Shown: positions 38,677 through 48,099, numbered from the stretch's first letter. The stretch: DNA of 64,000 nt from Odoribacter laneus YIT 12061 (GCF_000243215.1 NZ_JH594598.1:153346-217345); one strand, 5' to 3'. Notes: generated by a model not told the origin, from the letters alone. A program made the numbers and translations.

Positions 38677-39864
38677 TCATTCTATGATTTCGGTAATCTG
38701 ACCAGCACCTACGGTACGTCCACCTTCACGGATAGCGAAACGCAAACCCAGTGAACAAGCTACCGGAGTCAACAACTCAACAGTGATGGTTACGTTATCT
38801 CCCGGCATTACCATTTCAGTTCCTTCCGGTAAGGTAATTTCTCCCGTTACGTCCATTGTACGTAAATAGAACTGCGGTCTGTATTTGTTGTGGAACGGAG
38901 TGTGACGGCCCCCTTCTTCTTTCTTCAGGATATAAACCTCAGCTTTGAATTTGCTGTGCGGTTTAACAGAACCCGGTTTTGCCAGCACCATACCCCGTTT
39001 GATTTCGTTCTTATCGATACCACGAAGTAATAAACCAACGTTATCTCCAGCTTCTCCTTCATCCAACAATTTACGGAACATTTCTACTCCGGTACAAACA
39101 GTTTTCTTACCGTCAGCACCCAAACCGATAATTTCCAATTCGTCACCTACATGTACGATACCTGTTTCAATACGACCTGTAGCAACCGTACCACGACCTG
39201 TAATAGAGAATACGTCTTCAACCGGCATCAAGAACGGTTTTTCATTGTCACGCGGAGGCAGCGGAATCCATTCGTCAACAGCGTTCATCAACTCCATTAC
39301 TTTTTCTACCCATTTTGCTTCTCCATTCAATGCACCCAAAGCAGAACCTAAAATAACCGGAGTATTGTCACCGTCATACTGATAGAAAGACAATAATTCA
39401 CGAACTTCCATCTCTACCAATTCCAACATTTCAGGATCATCCACCATGTCCACTTTATTCAAGAAAACAACGATTCTCGGAACGTTTACCTGACGAGCTA
39501 AAAGAATGTGTTCACGGGTCTGAGGCATCGGACCATCAGTTGCAGCACAAACCAAAATAGCACCATCCATCTGAGCAGCACCAGTAACCATGTTCTTTAC
39601 ATAGTCTGCGTGGCCCGGACAGTCAACGTGAGCATAGTGACGATTCTCCGTTGAATATTCAACGTGTGAAGTATTAATCGTAATACCCCTTTCTTTTTCT
39701 TCCGGAGCATTATCAATCTGATCGAAAGATTTTATTTCTGAAAGACCCTTTTCAGCCAATACTTTCGTAATTGCTGCTGTCAAAGTTGTTTTACCGTGGT
39801 CAACGTGACCGATAGTACCGATATTTACGTGTGGTTTTGACCTGTCAAACTTTTCTTTAGCCAT
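38677..39864 (-). CDS. tuf: Elongation factor Tu
   Basis: The 395-residue GTPase has GHVDHGKT at residues 19-26, switch I with [20 protein letters not shown] and NKVD, followed by the two beta-barrel domains. It delivers aminoacyl-tRNA to the ribosome. It has an exact consensus promoter (39985-40015) and is the first gene of the transcript that runs through tRNA-Trp and secE. Confidence 0.99.
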   Translation of the reverse strand: MAKEKFDRSKPHVNIGTIGHVDHGKTTLTAAITKVLAEKGLSEIKSFDQIDNAPEEKERGITINTSHVEYSTENRHYAHVDCPGHADYVKNMVTGAAQMDGAILVCAATDGPMPQTREHILLARQVNVPRIVVFLNKVDMVDDPEMLELVEMEVRELLSFYQYDGDNTPVILGSALGALNGEAKWVEKVMELMNAVDEWIPLPPRDNEKPFLMPVEDVFSITGRGTVATGRIETGIVHVGDELEIIGLGADGKKTVCTGVEMFRKLLDEGEAGDNVGLLLRGIDKNEIKRGMVLAKPGSVKPHSKFKAEVYILKKEEGGRHTPFHNKYRPQFYLRTMDVTGEITLPEGTEMVMPGDNVTITVELLTPVACSLGLRFAIREGGRTVGAGQITEIIE

Positions 39865-39984
39865 AACTCAAAAACAATTTTATTATTAAACAATTTATTA
39901 CAAAAAATCTGTGTCTTATTCTCAATGTTCTGTCTATCAATTTTTTAAATAAGATACGACAGAGAAGCCCGATTATCGAGCGTG

Positions 39985-40015
39985 CAAATATAGAAAAATA
40001 ATTTTGTGTGACAAA
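39985..40015 (-). promoter_or_regulatory. Exact promoter of the tuf transcript
   Basis: On the minus strand TTTG (40015-40012), 19 bases, then TATATTTG (39992-39985), an exact TTTG-N19-TAnnTTTG. Transcription would begin near 39978, leaving a leader of about 115 bases before tuf. Confidence 0.9.
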
Positions 40016-40091
40016 ATTATTTTCAGTTAAAGTTTATGGTTTAGAGTTTAATAGACCCTTTCTTTTTGAATCTCCCTCTAAACTTTATTCT

Positions 40092-40391
40092 TTATTTTTC
40101 TCTTTCTTTTTCTTTTATTTTTACAAGCTGACGCTTTAAAACATCATACAGTTCGTCAACGGCTTCCTCGAATTTTTTGGCATTTTTCTTTGCAAAAACA
40201 TCCTGGCCTTTAATCGGAATACTCACCTCAACGACTTTGTTTTCCAAATGATCATCCTTTTCCAATTTCAAGGTAACTTCAATACCCAATATACCGTCGT
40301 AATATTTTTCTAACTTGGAGAATTTTTTCTGAATGAAATCTTCCAGTTGCGAACTCGCAGAAAAACCGACAGGATTAATTTTAACTTCCAT
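40092..40391 (-). CDS. raiA: Ribosome hibernation-promoting factor (RaiA/HPF short form)
   Basis: The 99-residue protein matches the HPF/YfiA beta-alpha fold (INPVGFSASSQLEDFIQKKF, then VEVSIPIKGQDVFAKK). It binds the ribosomal decoding region in stationary phase. It is the short form without the dimerising C-terminal domain. It lies 19 bp after the Xer-type recombinase gene on the same strand, which is the common Bacteroidales order. Confidence 0.9.
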   Translation of the reverse strand: MEVKINPVGFSASSQLEDFIQKKFSKLEKYYDGILGIEVTLKLEKDDHLENKVVEVSIPIKGQDVFAKKNAKKFEEAVDELYDVLKRQLVKIKEKEREK

Positions 40392-40410
40392 AGTATTTCC
40401 TCCTTTAATT

Positions 40411-41292
40411 TTAAGCCCTTGGATGAGCCTGGTTAAACACCTTAATTAAATTTTCAAAAGAATTATGAGTATAAACCTGCGTAGCAGACAAATCGGAATG
40501 ACCCAGCAAAGCCCGGATAGCTTCAATACAAGCCCCGTTATTCAACAACTGTGTCGCAAAAGTATGACGCAGGACGTGCGGACTACGTTTGGACGATGTC
40601 GTAACCTTTCCCAGACAGCGGACCACCAAGCGGTAAATGAATTTATCATAGACAGGAGCTCCTTTATCCGTAATAAAAAAATAACCGTGCTCCCGGGTTA
40701 TCTGCTTTTTCCTGAACTCCAGATAAACCTGCATATCCGCTATGAGTTCATTTGCCAAAGGTATCAAGCGTTGCTTATTCCCTTTTCCGGTAATCACCAG
40801 ACTCTTCCCCGCAAAATCGATATCCCTGATCTTCAATCCCACTAACTCTGACCGCCTCATCCCCGTACAATAAGCCATTAACAATACCAACCTGTCCCTC
40901 ACTTCCGGAAAACCTCCCTGCAAATCTTCACTGTCCAATATTTCATCCATCTGATAATCGGGTACAAATACCGGCAAACGGCGTCCTGTCTTCGGCAAGA
41001 TAATCGTCTCCGTCGGATCTTCAGCCAATCGCCCCTCCCTCATCAGATATTTAAATAAAGTACGTAAGACACTCAACTTTCGCCGAGTCGTAGTAGCCTT
41101 ACGTCCTTTGGACATTTCTATCACCATCCATTCCCGTACCATTTTCGATGTAACATCCGGAAAATCGCTCACCTCATTGATCGTAGCACAGTAGTCCAGA
41201 AATTGCCCCAAATCTTCCTTATAAGCAAGCAGCGTGTGAGGCGAATACCTCTTCACATTTTCCAGATAACTCAGAAAGGGTGCAATATCCAT
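40411..41292 (-). CDS. Xer-type tyrosine recombinase
   Basis: The 293-residue protein has the SAM-like N-terminal DNA-binding domain (YSPHTLLAYKEDLGQFLDY) and a C-terminal catalytic domain with the tyrosine-recombinase residues: Arg in TGMRRSELVGL, Lys in ITGKGNKQRLIPL, HVLRHTFATQL, GHSDLSATQVYTH (His and nucleophilic Tyr). Length and conserved neighbours (raiA, rpsU) indicate the chromosomal XerC/XerD type acting at dif to resolve dimers rather than a mobile integrase; which of the two cannot be settled by eye. It is probably co-transcribed with raiA. Confidence 0.85.
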   Translation of the reverse strand: MDIAPFLSYLENVKRYSPHTLLAYKEDLGQFLDYCATINEVSDFPDVTSKMVREWMVIEMSKGRKATTTRRKLSVLRTLFKYLMREGRLAEDPTETIILPKTGRRLPVFVPDYQMDEILDSEDLQGGFPEVRDRLVLLMAYCTGMRRSELVGLKIRDIDFAGKSLVITGKGNKQRLIPLANELIADMQVYLEFRKKQITREHGYFFITDKGAPVYDKFIYRLVVRCLGKVTTSSKRSPHVLRHTFATQLLNNGACIEAIRALLGHSDLSATQVYTHNSFENLIKVFNQAHPRA

Positions 41293-41434
41293 AATTTTAT
41301 ACTACTGTCACTCAAAAATCTTTCCCATTCCCGGAAAGCCCATCGCTTTCCTTCACAGCCTCCGATTTCTGATTAAAAATCGTACCTAAATATAAAACTT
41401 TCGTCCGGAATAAACAAATCCCGTTTATAAAATT

Positions 41435-41626
41435 TTAATCTTCGGCGATCTGTAAAGACTGTTTGTAAACAGCTTTTAAATGCTGCTGACGATTCCGGAT
41501 AGAAGGTTTGGTGAATGCCTGACGGTCTCTTAATTCTTTTACAATTCCGGTTTTCTCAAATTTTCTTTTAAATTTTTTTAAGGCTCTTTCAATATTTTCG
41601 CCTTCTTTTAAAGGTACTATAATCAT
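41435..41626 (-). CDS. rpsU: Ribosomal protein S21
   Basis: A 63-residue basic protein with the S21 pattern (VPLKEGENIERALKKFKRKF, KELRDRQAFTKPS). In Bacteroidota S21 is needed for translation from mRNAs of particular start-region character. It is upstream of the xer-raiA pair, 142 bp away, and has its own promoter candidate well upstream. Confidence 0.95.
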   Translation of the reverse strand: MIIVPLKEGENIERALKKFKRKFEKTGIVKELRDRQAFTKPSIRNRQQHLKAVYKQSLQIAED

Positions 41627-41707
41627 GATTTTTTCAATTTTATTAATAATACATATTTATATACAACACACTTTCCTCCCCTCTCACTTATTCCTAAATA
41701 GATCAAA

Positions 41708-41726
41708 AACGGTTTTATAAACCGTT
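41708..41726 (-). promoter_or_regulatory. Palindrome in the rpsU 5' leader
   Basis: AACGGTTT and AAACCGTT pair perfectly over a 3-base loop, about 80 bases before the rpsU start and inside the leader predicted from the -7 box at 41870. It may be an S21-autoregulation element or merely a hairpin. Confidence 0.35.
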
Positions 41727-41869
41727 ATCCGCTGCATAGGAATCCCCCACAGCGAAAATCCTTACTGGATCAAACATCCTTTTCAATTCTCTATATTTCC
41801 CCGGAATAAGCCCACCTCCTTTCAAAGCGGATTGATTTATAATACATTATATTTTAAAAAATAGAATGA

Positions 41870-41877
41870 CAAAGGTA
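41870..41877 (-). promoter_or_regulatory. Candidate -7 box for rpsU
   Basis: TACCTTTG on the minus strand fits TAnnTTTG. It would give a leader of about 235 bases. No clear TTTG lies at the -33 position. Confidence 0.45.
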
Positions 41878-41962
41878 AACGTTTTTTTCTTATTTCTGAA
41901 ATATCGAAATAAGAAAAGTTTAAAAAGTTTGAATGTTTGAAAACAGGAAAGCATTTCAATCT

Positions 41963-42460
41963 TTAATCGATCAGAACGGACTCAAATTCGTAAGGATCGT
42001 ATTTCAGTTCTTCCACACTGATTGCCTCGTTCCGCTTGATCATACCGGTGATATCGAAATGAAGAGTCAGCAAAATGTAATAAACCCGACGCATAATTTC
42101 ATTCGAAAAGATACAACTTGCAGAATCTTCAAAGTAACCGGTAATCGCTTTGATAATCCACGAAGTATCCTCACCTTCTAACGACAAGTGCATACTTTCA
42201 GCGATGATTTTGCAAATCAAATCCGATGCCTTCACTATTACATCTTTTACTTTGAGAGGTTTCGTCAGATGTGACAAAGGATGCAATACGATTTTGTATT
42301 CTTCCGAATCGTATGGAACCGTCACATATTTGTCCCAACGACTCTTCGCCTCATAATCGTGTTCATTCAACTTTGTAATAATAAAATCTTCACTCAAACT
42401 TTTCACACATACGATTCTCAATCCATAAGGATAATGGATCAACAACATTTTAGCATTCAT
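41963..42460 (-). CDS. Conserved hypothetical protein, 165 aa
   Basis: The 165-residue protein is soluble, without a signal peptide, beginning MNAKMLLIHYPYGLR and including a helical stretch (DVIVKASDLICKIIAESMHL) and CIFSNEIMRRVYYILLTLHF. I do not recognise the family. It lies alone after rpsU (minus strand) and before an AT-rich gap. Codon use is in line with neighbours, so it is probably a real gene. TAATTTTG on the minus strand at 42677-42684 is the nearest -7 box and would leave a long leader. Confidence 0.6.
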   Translation of the reverse strand: MNAKMLLIHYPYGLRIVCVKSLSEDFIITKLNEHDYEAKSRWDKYVTVPYDSEEYKIVLHPLSHLTKPLKVKDVIVKASDLICKIIAESMHLSLEGEDTSWIIKAITGYFEDSASCIFSNEIMRRVYYILLTLHFDITGMIKRNEAISVEELKYDPYEFESVLID

Positions 42461-43260
42461 AACAAAAAGAATTTTTATTTCGGATTTAAATAGTCACACA
42501 CAATGTTTTTTCACTGCATGAATAAAACTAAATGTTTAATTTTGTTATAGAACGCTGATTTTGTTGCGCAAAAATGCCTTGTTTAGTTAAAATGTAAAGT
42601 ACAAATGTTAATAGATACAAAACAATTAACAGAAATTTACTTATTTTGCATTTAACAAATAATAAATTAACATATACAAAATTATGTATGTGCGTCTTTT
42701 CAAGACAAAATAAAAAAGGCAATCCCTCTTTCAAATTTAATTTTCACCTTTCCTACCACAATAAATTTTACGCTTCAAGTACTATAACAACTATTAAAAC
42801 TGTTTTTTTCAGACATTACACTTATTGGATCGTTCTTAAACGTTCCAATATTTAAAGCTTTTTAAAGGGAATTTTATGAATAGAGAAAGTAAAATAGCAG
42901 CTATACCACCATACTATATTTATCTATATACATAATATTGTAATATTTTCTTAATATTACCTACAATGTACATAAATCCCTTTTATAATGCGTCAATTTT
43001 GGTAGAGAATAAAGGTAAATGGAAATATTGCAAATAGGATAGATCAATTTAAAAACAATTATCACACCTCATTTCGTAATCCACAGACTATCAATTGTCA
43101 TTTTTTCAAATTTATCACAATCTGTTCGGAGCGTTTCTAGTACCCTCATAAATTAGGGATAAGAGGTATTATTCCTGGGAATGATTTTACTCTCACAGAT
43201 TAAAATAAATTCTTCTTATAAACTTACTTCTCTTAGGGAATTTATTATTCCATAAAAAAG
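42461..43260. other. AT-rich gap without recognised genes
   Basis: About 800 bases of high-AT sequence. Short open frames on both strands (42528-42734 and 42646-42855) are low complexity and face each other, so I do not support them. The region could hold promoters for the 165-aa gene (TAATTTTG, minus, 42677-42684) or a small RNA; nothing further is visible. Confidence 0.4.
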
Positions 43261-43290
43261 AAAAGGCTGATAACGAATGATCAGCCTTTT
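43261..43290 (-). terminator. Terminator of the DUF3244/TPR regulator region
   Basis: AAAAGGCTGAT and ATCAGCCTTTT form an 11-bp stem with an 8-base loop, bounded by T-runs on the minus strand (TTTTTTATGG downstream). It ends the DUF3244 gene 48 bases after its stop. Confidence 0.85.
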
Positions 43291-43338
43291 TAAAATTTTA
43301 ATATAATTGTTTCTCCTCACGAAAGGTCTCACTTATGC

Positions 43339-43743
43339 CTATTCATCATTCCCCGCTACATCAAAACAACCTTCGTAAGTGTTATCAGATGCTTTAACCT
43401 CTGTAAAGCGAATTGTATAAGTTCCGTTAGGAAGATCTTCAATGTTAATTTCAACAGGATTCAAAGGATCACCTTTTACCACCTTTTTTAATACAACAGT
43501 CTCTTTGCTATCCAAGAACTCAATTAATACTTCATCCATCTGTACTAAAAACATTACAGAAATGTCCGAAGCAGTTTTGATAACGGTAATAGGGACAGGA
43601 ACTTGATCTACTGGTATAGGAATTTCAGGTTGACCTATTATCAATATCTCATCATAAGTAGGAGGATCATCATCATCCTGTGCATAACTCCATGCGACTA
43701 AGCAACTAAACAATACAAATAATACAATTTTTTTCATAAACAT
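43339..43743 (-). CDS. DUF3244-like secreted protein
   Basis: The 134-residue protein has a signal peptide (MKKIVLFVLFSCLVAWSYAQ) and an immunoglobulin-like beta fold with IEDLPNGTYTIRF, the pattern of the DUF3244 family. The start at the third codon (43737) gives the usual MKKI signal. An acidic DDDD segment follows the cleavage site. In many Bacteroides such proteins sit just downstream of a TPR/HTH regulator, as here. It is probably periplasmic or secreted; function unknown. Confidence 0.75.
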   Translation of the reverse strand: MFMKKIVLFVLFSCLVAWSYAQDDDDPPTYDEILIIGQPEIPIPVDQVPVPITVIKTASDISVMFLVQMDEVLIEFLDSKETVVLKKVVKGDPLNPVEINIEDLPNGTYTIRFTEVKASDNTYEGCFDVAGNDE

Positions 43744-43817
43744 AATTTTTTTACAGCCTGAAATTAAACAAAAAAAATGAAAAAACTAAGTATTATGAAA
43801 AAATTAATTATCATTTA

Positions 43818-43825
43818 CAAAAATA
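43818..43825 (-). promoter_or_regulatory. Candidate -7 box for the DUF3244 gene
   Basis: TATTTTTG on the minus strand fits TAnnTTTG, 75 bases before the start of the DUF3244 gene. This suggests separate transcription from the regulator gene upstream. Confidence 0.4.
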
Positions 43826-43896
43826 TTATACATTAAGTGTAAAATTTGTTTATAAAAATCTGATAATATATTTCTGATAATAAGAAAATACAAAAA

Positions 43897-45543
43897 TTAC
43901 ATCCTAAGAGAACATTTATTAGCAACCTCTTTTATAAAATCCTTAAATTTTAGTTTCCGGCTATTCTCTATTTTCTTCATAATTTCGCAACGCCGATTAT
44001 TGATCGTACAATCCATAACTTGCATAAAAGAAGCGATTTCTTTAGTTGTAAATCCGGCACAGGTTAAACAGCATAATTTCAAATCCGTATCTGTCAACAT
44101 CGGATAATTTATTTTTAATTCCTCTACAAAACCGTCATATAAAATATTTATTCCTTCACAAAACTCCTCCCATTTCTCTACCGCTAATAAATCTGTTAGT
44201 ATTTTTTTATAATCAACTTCTTGTCGACCATTTAATGTTGTCGCCACAATGATTTTTTTCGTTATTTCAATTCGCCTTTGTACAATTTCTTTCAGTTTTT
44301 GATCTCTTTCATTAAGTAATAATAAGTTACACTTTTGTGCAGTTAACTTATGTTCGAAAGTCATCAATCTTAATCTATACGTTATCAATTCCCTTTTACG
44401 CTTGTCAACAATATATTGATACAAGGCCACAATAATAATTATCAAAGAACCCAAACTAATTACAATTACCCACAACCACGCTTCTTTCGCTTTTAATAAA
44501 GCAGCCTCTCTCTGTAATTGCTCATAACGATATTTTTGTTCAAACTCCCATACAGACTTTCTTTTAAAATCCCTATACATGGAATCTGTTAAAGCACTCA
44601 CTTTTTTAGCAAATGCCAAAGCTTGATAAAAATTTCCCTTTTTTTCATTAATTTTTTGCAATCGTACATAAACCCCTGGCTTAATTTTTTCTTGCAAAAC
44701 GTTATCTAGACATTTCTTTATATAATATTCTGCACTATCCAACTTATTCTCTTTCAAATAAATATCTCCTAATAAAATATAATAATCAGAAGATGATTTT
44801 TCTTGTAATAAACAAAGAGATGCCAAAGCTTCTTGCTTTGCTAAACGAATATCCCCTGTATACATATAAATATATCCTTTCAAATTATGCCCTAATGCTA
44901 GTAAAGAAGTATCATTTCCCTCCTGCGCCATCCATAAAGCTTTATCTAAATAATAAATACAGCTATCATATTGTTTGGTATATCTAAAAATATTCCCCTT
45001 TCCTAAAAGTGCTATATTTTCATTTTTTAGATTCTTAGCTTTATGAAAATAATAAACAGAATTGGAAAAAGACTTTTGGGCTTGCTTGATACGAAATTGA
45101 TTCTCTTGTAAAATGGCAATTCGATTATAGATTAATCCTAACAAATTATTAGCTTCTACGGATAAAGCGATCTTTTCAGCATCCAAAAATACTTTTATCG
45201 CCTCCTCCTTTTGCCCTTCATCCATATAATAACATCCCCAGTAATACTTGGCTTCAGCCAATTTTTGTACCTCCCGGTGATGTGAATAATAATCAACCGC
45301 AATACGAATTAAAGAATCATTGGGAATGACTTTATGATTTTTATCCAAAGCCTGAGTATACAATAAAGCATACCAAGCATTTTCTTTCGAAGTCAACTGA
45401 CGAGTATCGATTGTTTCTAACAAGCACAAGGCACTATCCGGATACGTTTCCATAAATTGATCGGCTTTCTGCAACACCATACACGTATCTTTTGAACAAC
45501 ACCAAATACAAAAGGTAATAAAAAACACACCCAAGATTTTCAT
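43897..45543 (-). CDS. TPR / membrane / HTH regulator
   Basis: The 548-residue protein has a lipoprotein-like or signal segment (MKILGVFFITFCIWCC), then tetratricopeptide repeats over about 20-340 (EAKYYWGCYYMDEGQKEEAIKVF in parts, SYKHAKNL-like turns, ALGHNLKGYIYMYTGDIRLAKQ), one membrane span near 365-385 (WVIVISLGSLIIIIVALYQY), a coiled coil and a C-terminal helix-turn-helix (TDTDLKLCCLTCAGFTTKEI, INNRRCEIMKKIE) of the LuxR-like kind. A periplasmic TPR sensor would thus be linked to a cytosolic DNA-binding domain. In Bacteroides such genes pair with DUF3244 neighbours. The pair is likely its regulator and target. Confidence 0.78.
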   Translation of the reverse strand: MKILGVFFITFCIWCCSKDTCMVLQKADQFMETYPDSALCLLETIDTRQLTSKENAWYALLYTQALDKNHKVIPNDSLIRIAVDYYSHHREVQKLAEAKYYWGCYYMDEGQKEEAIKVFLDAEKIALSVEANNLLGLIYNRIAILQENQFRIKQAQKSFSNSVYYFHKAKNLKNENIALLGKGNIFRYTKQYDSCIYYLDKALWMAQEGNDTSLLALGHNLKGYIYMYTGDIRLAKQEALASLCLLQEKSSSDYYILLGDIYLKENKLDSAEYYIKKCLDNVLQEKIKPGVYVRLQKINEKKGNFYQALAFAKKVSALTDSMYRDFKRKSVWEFEQKYRYEQLQREAALLKAKEAWLWVIVISLGSLIIIIVALYQYIVDKRKRELITYRLRLMTFEHKLTAQKCNLLLLNERDQKLKEIVQRRIEITKKIIVATTLNGRQEVDYKKILTDLLAVEKWEEFCEGINILYDGFVEELKINYPMLTDTDLKLCCLTCAGFTTKEIASFMQVMDCTINNRRCEIMKKIENSRKLKFKDFIKEVANKCSLRM

Positions 45544-45647
45544 ATTTATAGAAAAATTTTCATTTCCGATAAACTTCTAATTTTCTATAAACCGGAAAAT
45601 TTGTAATACGATAAATCACCTATAGGAAAGCCGGTATGCGAAAAGCA

Positions 45648-45914
45648 TTAAGGATTGAGCAAATCTTTACAAAAAAAGTCTAACACTCCATTTATCATTT
45701 CTACATAAGCCAAGGCCTTTGCATTTTCCGGATTTATACGCAGTACGGCATTGAATCTGTTCAAAGCCTCCGTACTTTTTCCCAATTTGTAATATAATTC
45801 ACCTATATATAATAACCAAGCTTCTCCTTGTTGCTCTACAGGATATTTTTCCAATTCAGCCAAAGCTTCTGTAATCTGTCCCTCTGCAACCAAACCTTCG
45901 ATCCTTTCATTCAT
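45648..45914 (-). CDS. Small TPR protein
   Basis: An 88-residue protein with two tetratricopeptide repeats (ITEALAELEKYPVEQQGEAW, then LGKSTEALNRFNAVLRINPEN) and a short C-terminal tail. No signal peptide. It would act as a protein-protein adaptor; partners are unknown. It lies between the TPR regulator (104 bp away) and the M23 peptidase (91 bp away) on the same strand. Confidence 0.75.
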   Translation of the reverse strand: MNERIEGLVAEGQITEALAELEKYPVEQQGEAWLLYIGELYYKLGKSTEALNRFNAVLRINPENAKALAYVEMINGVLDFFCKDLLNP

Positions 45915-46005
45915 AATGACAATCTTAAAATGATGAGGTCTAAAAATAAGAAATATATTTAAACCGAAAAAGAGAACGGACTTCTTTCCACTACCTTTTT
46001 CTGAA

Positions 46006-47643
46006 TTATATCTTTAAAAACAACTTTTTTTCTGTACAATTCCCTACCCGGTCTATCACTTTTAGCACGATTTGATTCAAGTGCCCTCTCACAAAAGCAG
46101 GTTCACTTTTCCGACAACTTAAAATTTTACTCTTCGCATCGTATTCAAACAGACACCAACGACCATTTACTTCTCCCCGATACGACTGAATACCGGAAAA
46201 TTCATCCTGGATTTTAAATTTTATCCGGCCCTCGATCACGCCCAGGTATTCGATTACAGGCGGACAGGTATCTTCGGCTACCGTATATTTCCCCAAGAGA
46301 CTTACAAAACTATATAATCCGGCACTATCCCGTTGAGTAACTAAAGCTTCCCGCTTTCCTTTATCACTGATCCGACACAGGATAACTTTTTCTCCAAAAT
46401 TTCCGGCAACATGCAAACGGGCTTTTTGGTATAAGGGTTCCTCCTCGTAAGAGGTGATAAAACACCCGGCCGAGTCGATTTGCTGTAATGGGTCGACAGA
46501 ATGAAACAAAGACTTTTCTCCCAATTGCAACGAATAACTCCCGGCCTTTAACCAATGGGGCTGACCCGCTGTCAATACCGGTCCAGCTTTTTCTCTTTTC
46601 GCCACTCCTCCTGTCAGTTGAAAGTTTAATTGAGTCTCATTTCCGTATATATCAGCTGCCGTAACTTCCAATTCTACAGTTTCACCTTGTTGCAAAAGAA
46701 TAGATCCTCCTTCTTCCAATTGTACGCCCATCAAAGACGATAGATGGCTCCCGAAACACCGATAGACCGTCTCACGCCTATCCCGATACAGCCGGAAATC
46801 TTTCAATCCGTTAATCAAATTCCCCTGATCAAACGCAGCCGAATCTACCGTTAACCGAAACCTTTCCCTGTCATTGACACGAAGTTGTAACCTATAAACG
46901 CCCAACTTATTCCAAGAACCGTTCATTGCATCTGTTATATACAATCCTATTCCGATTTTTCCGGCAGGCAGCTGCGCCTTCGCTACCATACACTTATTGT
47001 CCCCCAGATTCTTCACTTCGCACCTGCGTATTACCCCTACCCGACCTTGCTGATCTATACCATATATATAAAGAACCCGAATCCGGGGAGCAATATGATC
47101 CCGGATTTTCAGATAATGTAAAGGATTAAGCGTATGTTCTGTGGCCGTATTCCGGTATTCAAAATGCAAATGCGGACCACCGGAGGAACCTGTATTTCCA
47201 CTATAGGCAATGGTATCCCCCTTGCGAAAAGTCAACTGATAGTCCGACAGGTTTTCATCGATCTCAAAAGACTCTTTGGCATACTGAATCCTTCGTACCA
47301 CTTCTGTTACTTCGCGGTTAAATTTTTGTAAATGTCCGTATACCGTAGTGGTCCCATCGGGATGCTCTATATACAAAGCATTTCCATACCCTACAGCGGA
47401 TACTTTTACCCGAGCTACTTTCCCATCCTTCACACAAAGCACCGGCAACCCGACAATTCCTTTTGTCTTCAAATCCACCCCCGAATGGAAATGAGTAGCC
47501 CGCAATTCCCCAAAATTCCCACTCAACAAAAGAGGTATCCGGAGGGGAGTTATCTCTTCTTTCGTTTGTGCCGATAACGAAATTAATAACAAATGATTAA
47601 ACAAAATTAAAACAATAATACGGTACAGATAAAAATATTTCAT
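46006..47643 (-). CDS. M23/LytM-family metallopeptidase
   Basis: The 545-residue protein has a signal peptide (hydrophobic residues 8-24, then SLSAQ) and a LytM/M23 domain at about 30-190 with HFHSGVDL (zinc ligands His53 and Asp57) and the third ligand motif GGPHLHFEY, so the catalytic site is intact. The remaining 350 residues are beta-rich modules (AADIYGNE, CPPVIEYLG, VLKVIDRVGN), as in Bacteroidota cell-wall hydrolases. It probably cleaves peptidoglycan cross-links in the periplasm. It is divergent from the zap genes; TATATTTG on the minus strand at 47671-47678 is its -7 box. Confidence 0.9.
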   Translation of the reverse strand: MKYFYLYRIIVLILFNHLLLISLSAQTKEEITPLRIPLLLSGNFGELRATHFHSGVDLKTKGIVGLPVLCVKDGKVARVKVSAVGYGNALYIEHPDGTTTVYGHLQKFNREVTEVVRRIQYAKESFEIDENLSDYQLTFRKGDTIAYSGNTGSSGGPHLHFEYRNTATEHTLNPLHYLKIRDHIAPRIRVLYIYGIDQQGRVGVIRRCEVKNLGDNKCMVAKAQLPAGKIGIGLYITDAMNGSWNKLGVYRLQLRVNDRERFRLTVDSAAFDQGNLINGLKDFRLYRDRRETVYRCFGSHLSSLMGVQLEEGGSILLQQGETVELEVTAADIYGNETQLNFQLTGGVAKREKAGPVLTAGQPHWLKAGSYSLQLGEKSLFHSVDPLQQIDSAGCFITSYEEEPLYQKARLHVAGNFGEKVILCRISDKGKREALVTQRDSAGLYSFVSLLGKYTVAEDTCPPVIEYLGVIEGRIKFKIQDEFSGIQSYRGEVNGRWCLFEYDAKSKILSCRKSEPAFVRGHLNQIVLKVIDRVGNCTEKKLFLKI

Positions 47644-47670
47644 GGATTAAAAACATCATAAATTCTCCTG

Positions 47671-47678
47671 CAAATATA
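47671..47678 (-). promoter_or_regulatory. Candidate -7 box of the M23 peptidase
   Basis: The minus-strand reading TATATTTG fits TAnnTTTG and lies 28 bases upstream of the peptidase start. No clear -33 element; the divergent promoter of the zap genes overlaps the same region. Confidence 0.5.
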
Positions 47679-47687
47679 TCAACACTC

Positions 47688-47718
47688 TTGATAATATAAA
47701 GAAAAAAAATTATCTTTG
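47688..47718 (+). promoter_or_regulatory. Promoter of the zap operon
   Basis: TTG (47688-47690), 20 bases, then TATCTTTG (47711-47718), a near-consensus Bacteroidota promoter 88 bases before the start of the coiled-coil gene at 47806. Confidence 0.7.
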
Positions 47719-47805
47719 TCATGAAAAGAACATCGGAGGATTTCTTTTTGTGAATACTTTAAAATAAGCGCTGTTTACAAGGCAGCCATTCAAGTTATTG
47801 AAAAT

Positions 47806-48099
47806 ATGACGGAGAGACAAGATGCCGTTTTAAACGAGCTGAAATTTAAAGTTGAACGATTAATAAAATTATATATATCCTCACTGGAAAAGAATAGAGA
47901 TCAGGAAAACAGGATACAACAACTGTTATCGGAAATCGAAAATTTGAAAAGTGAGAACCAGATTTTAAATGAAGAATTAAAAACAGCCAGAGTGGCGAAT
48001 GCAATTTCAGGCAGTAGTGACGGCAGTTACGAGGCGAAAATGCGAATTAACCAACTGGTGCGGGAGATTGACAAGTGTATTGCTCTTTTGAACAATTGA
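47806..48099 (+). CDS. ZapB-like coiled-coil protein
   Basis: A 97-residue protein that is almost wholly a coiled coil with leucines at heptad positions (RIQQLLSEIENLKSENQILN). It lies 1 bp before zapA and is the Bacteroidota counterpart of ZapB-like division proteins in position and form. Role inferred: Z-ring-associated scaffold. Length and context support the call but not sequence identity with ZapB proper. Confidence 0.7.
   Translation: MTERQDAVLNELKFKVERLIKLYISSLEKNRDQENRIQQLLSEIENLKSENQILNEELKTARVANAISGSSDGSYEAKMRINQLVREIDKCIALLNN

Noticed and set aside
38633-40091. Search for further tRNA genes around tuf
   Set aside because: Many Bacteroidales carry a tRNA cluster between raiA and tuf; no cloverleaf was found here except tRNA-Trp.
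40411-41292. Xer-type recombinase as sign of a mobile element
   Set aside because: It is embedded in the conserved raiA-rpsU neighbourhood and has the length and motifs of the chromosomal Xer family; no att-like repeats or cargo genes flank it.
42528-42855. Two short opposing frames in the AT-rich gap
   Set aside because: Low complexity, rich in Phe/Leu/Lys/Asn codons from AT bias, and overlapping each other on opposite strands.
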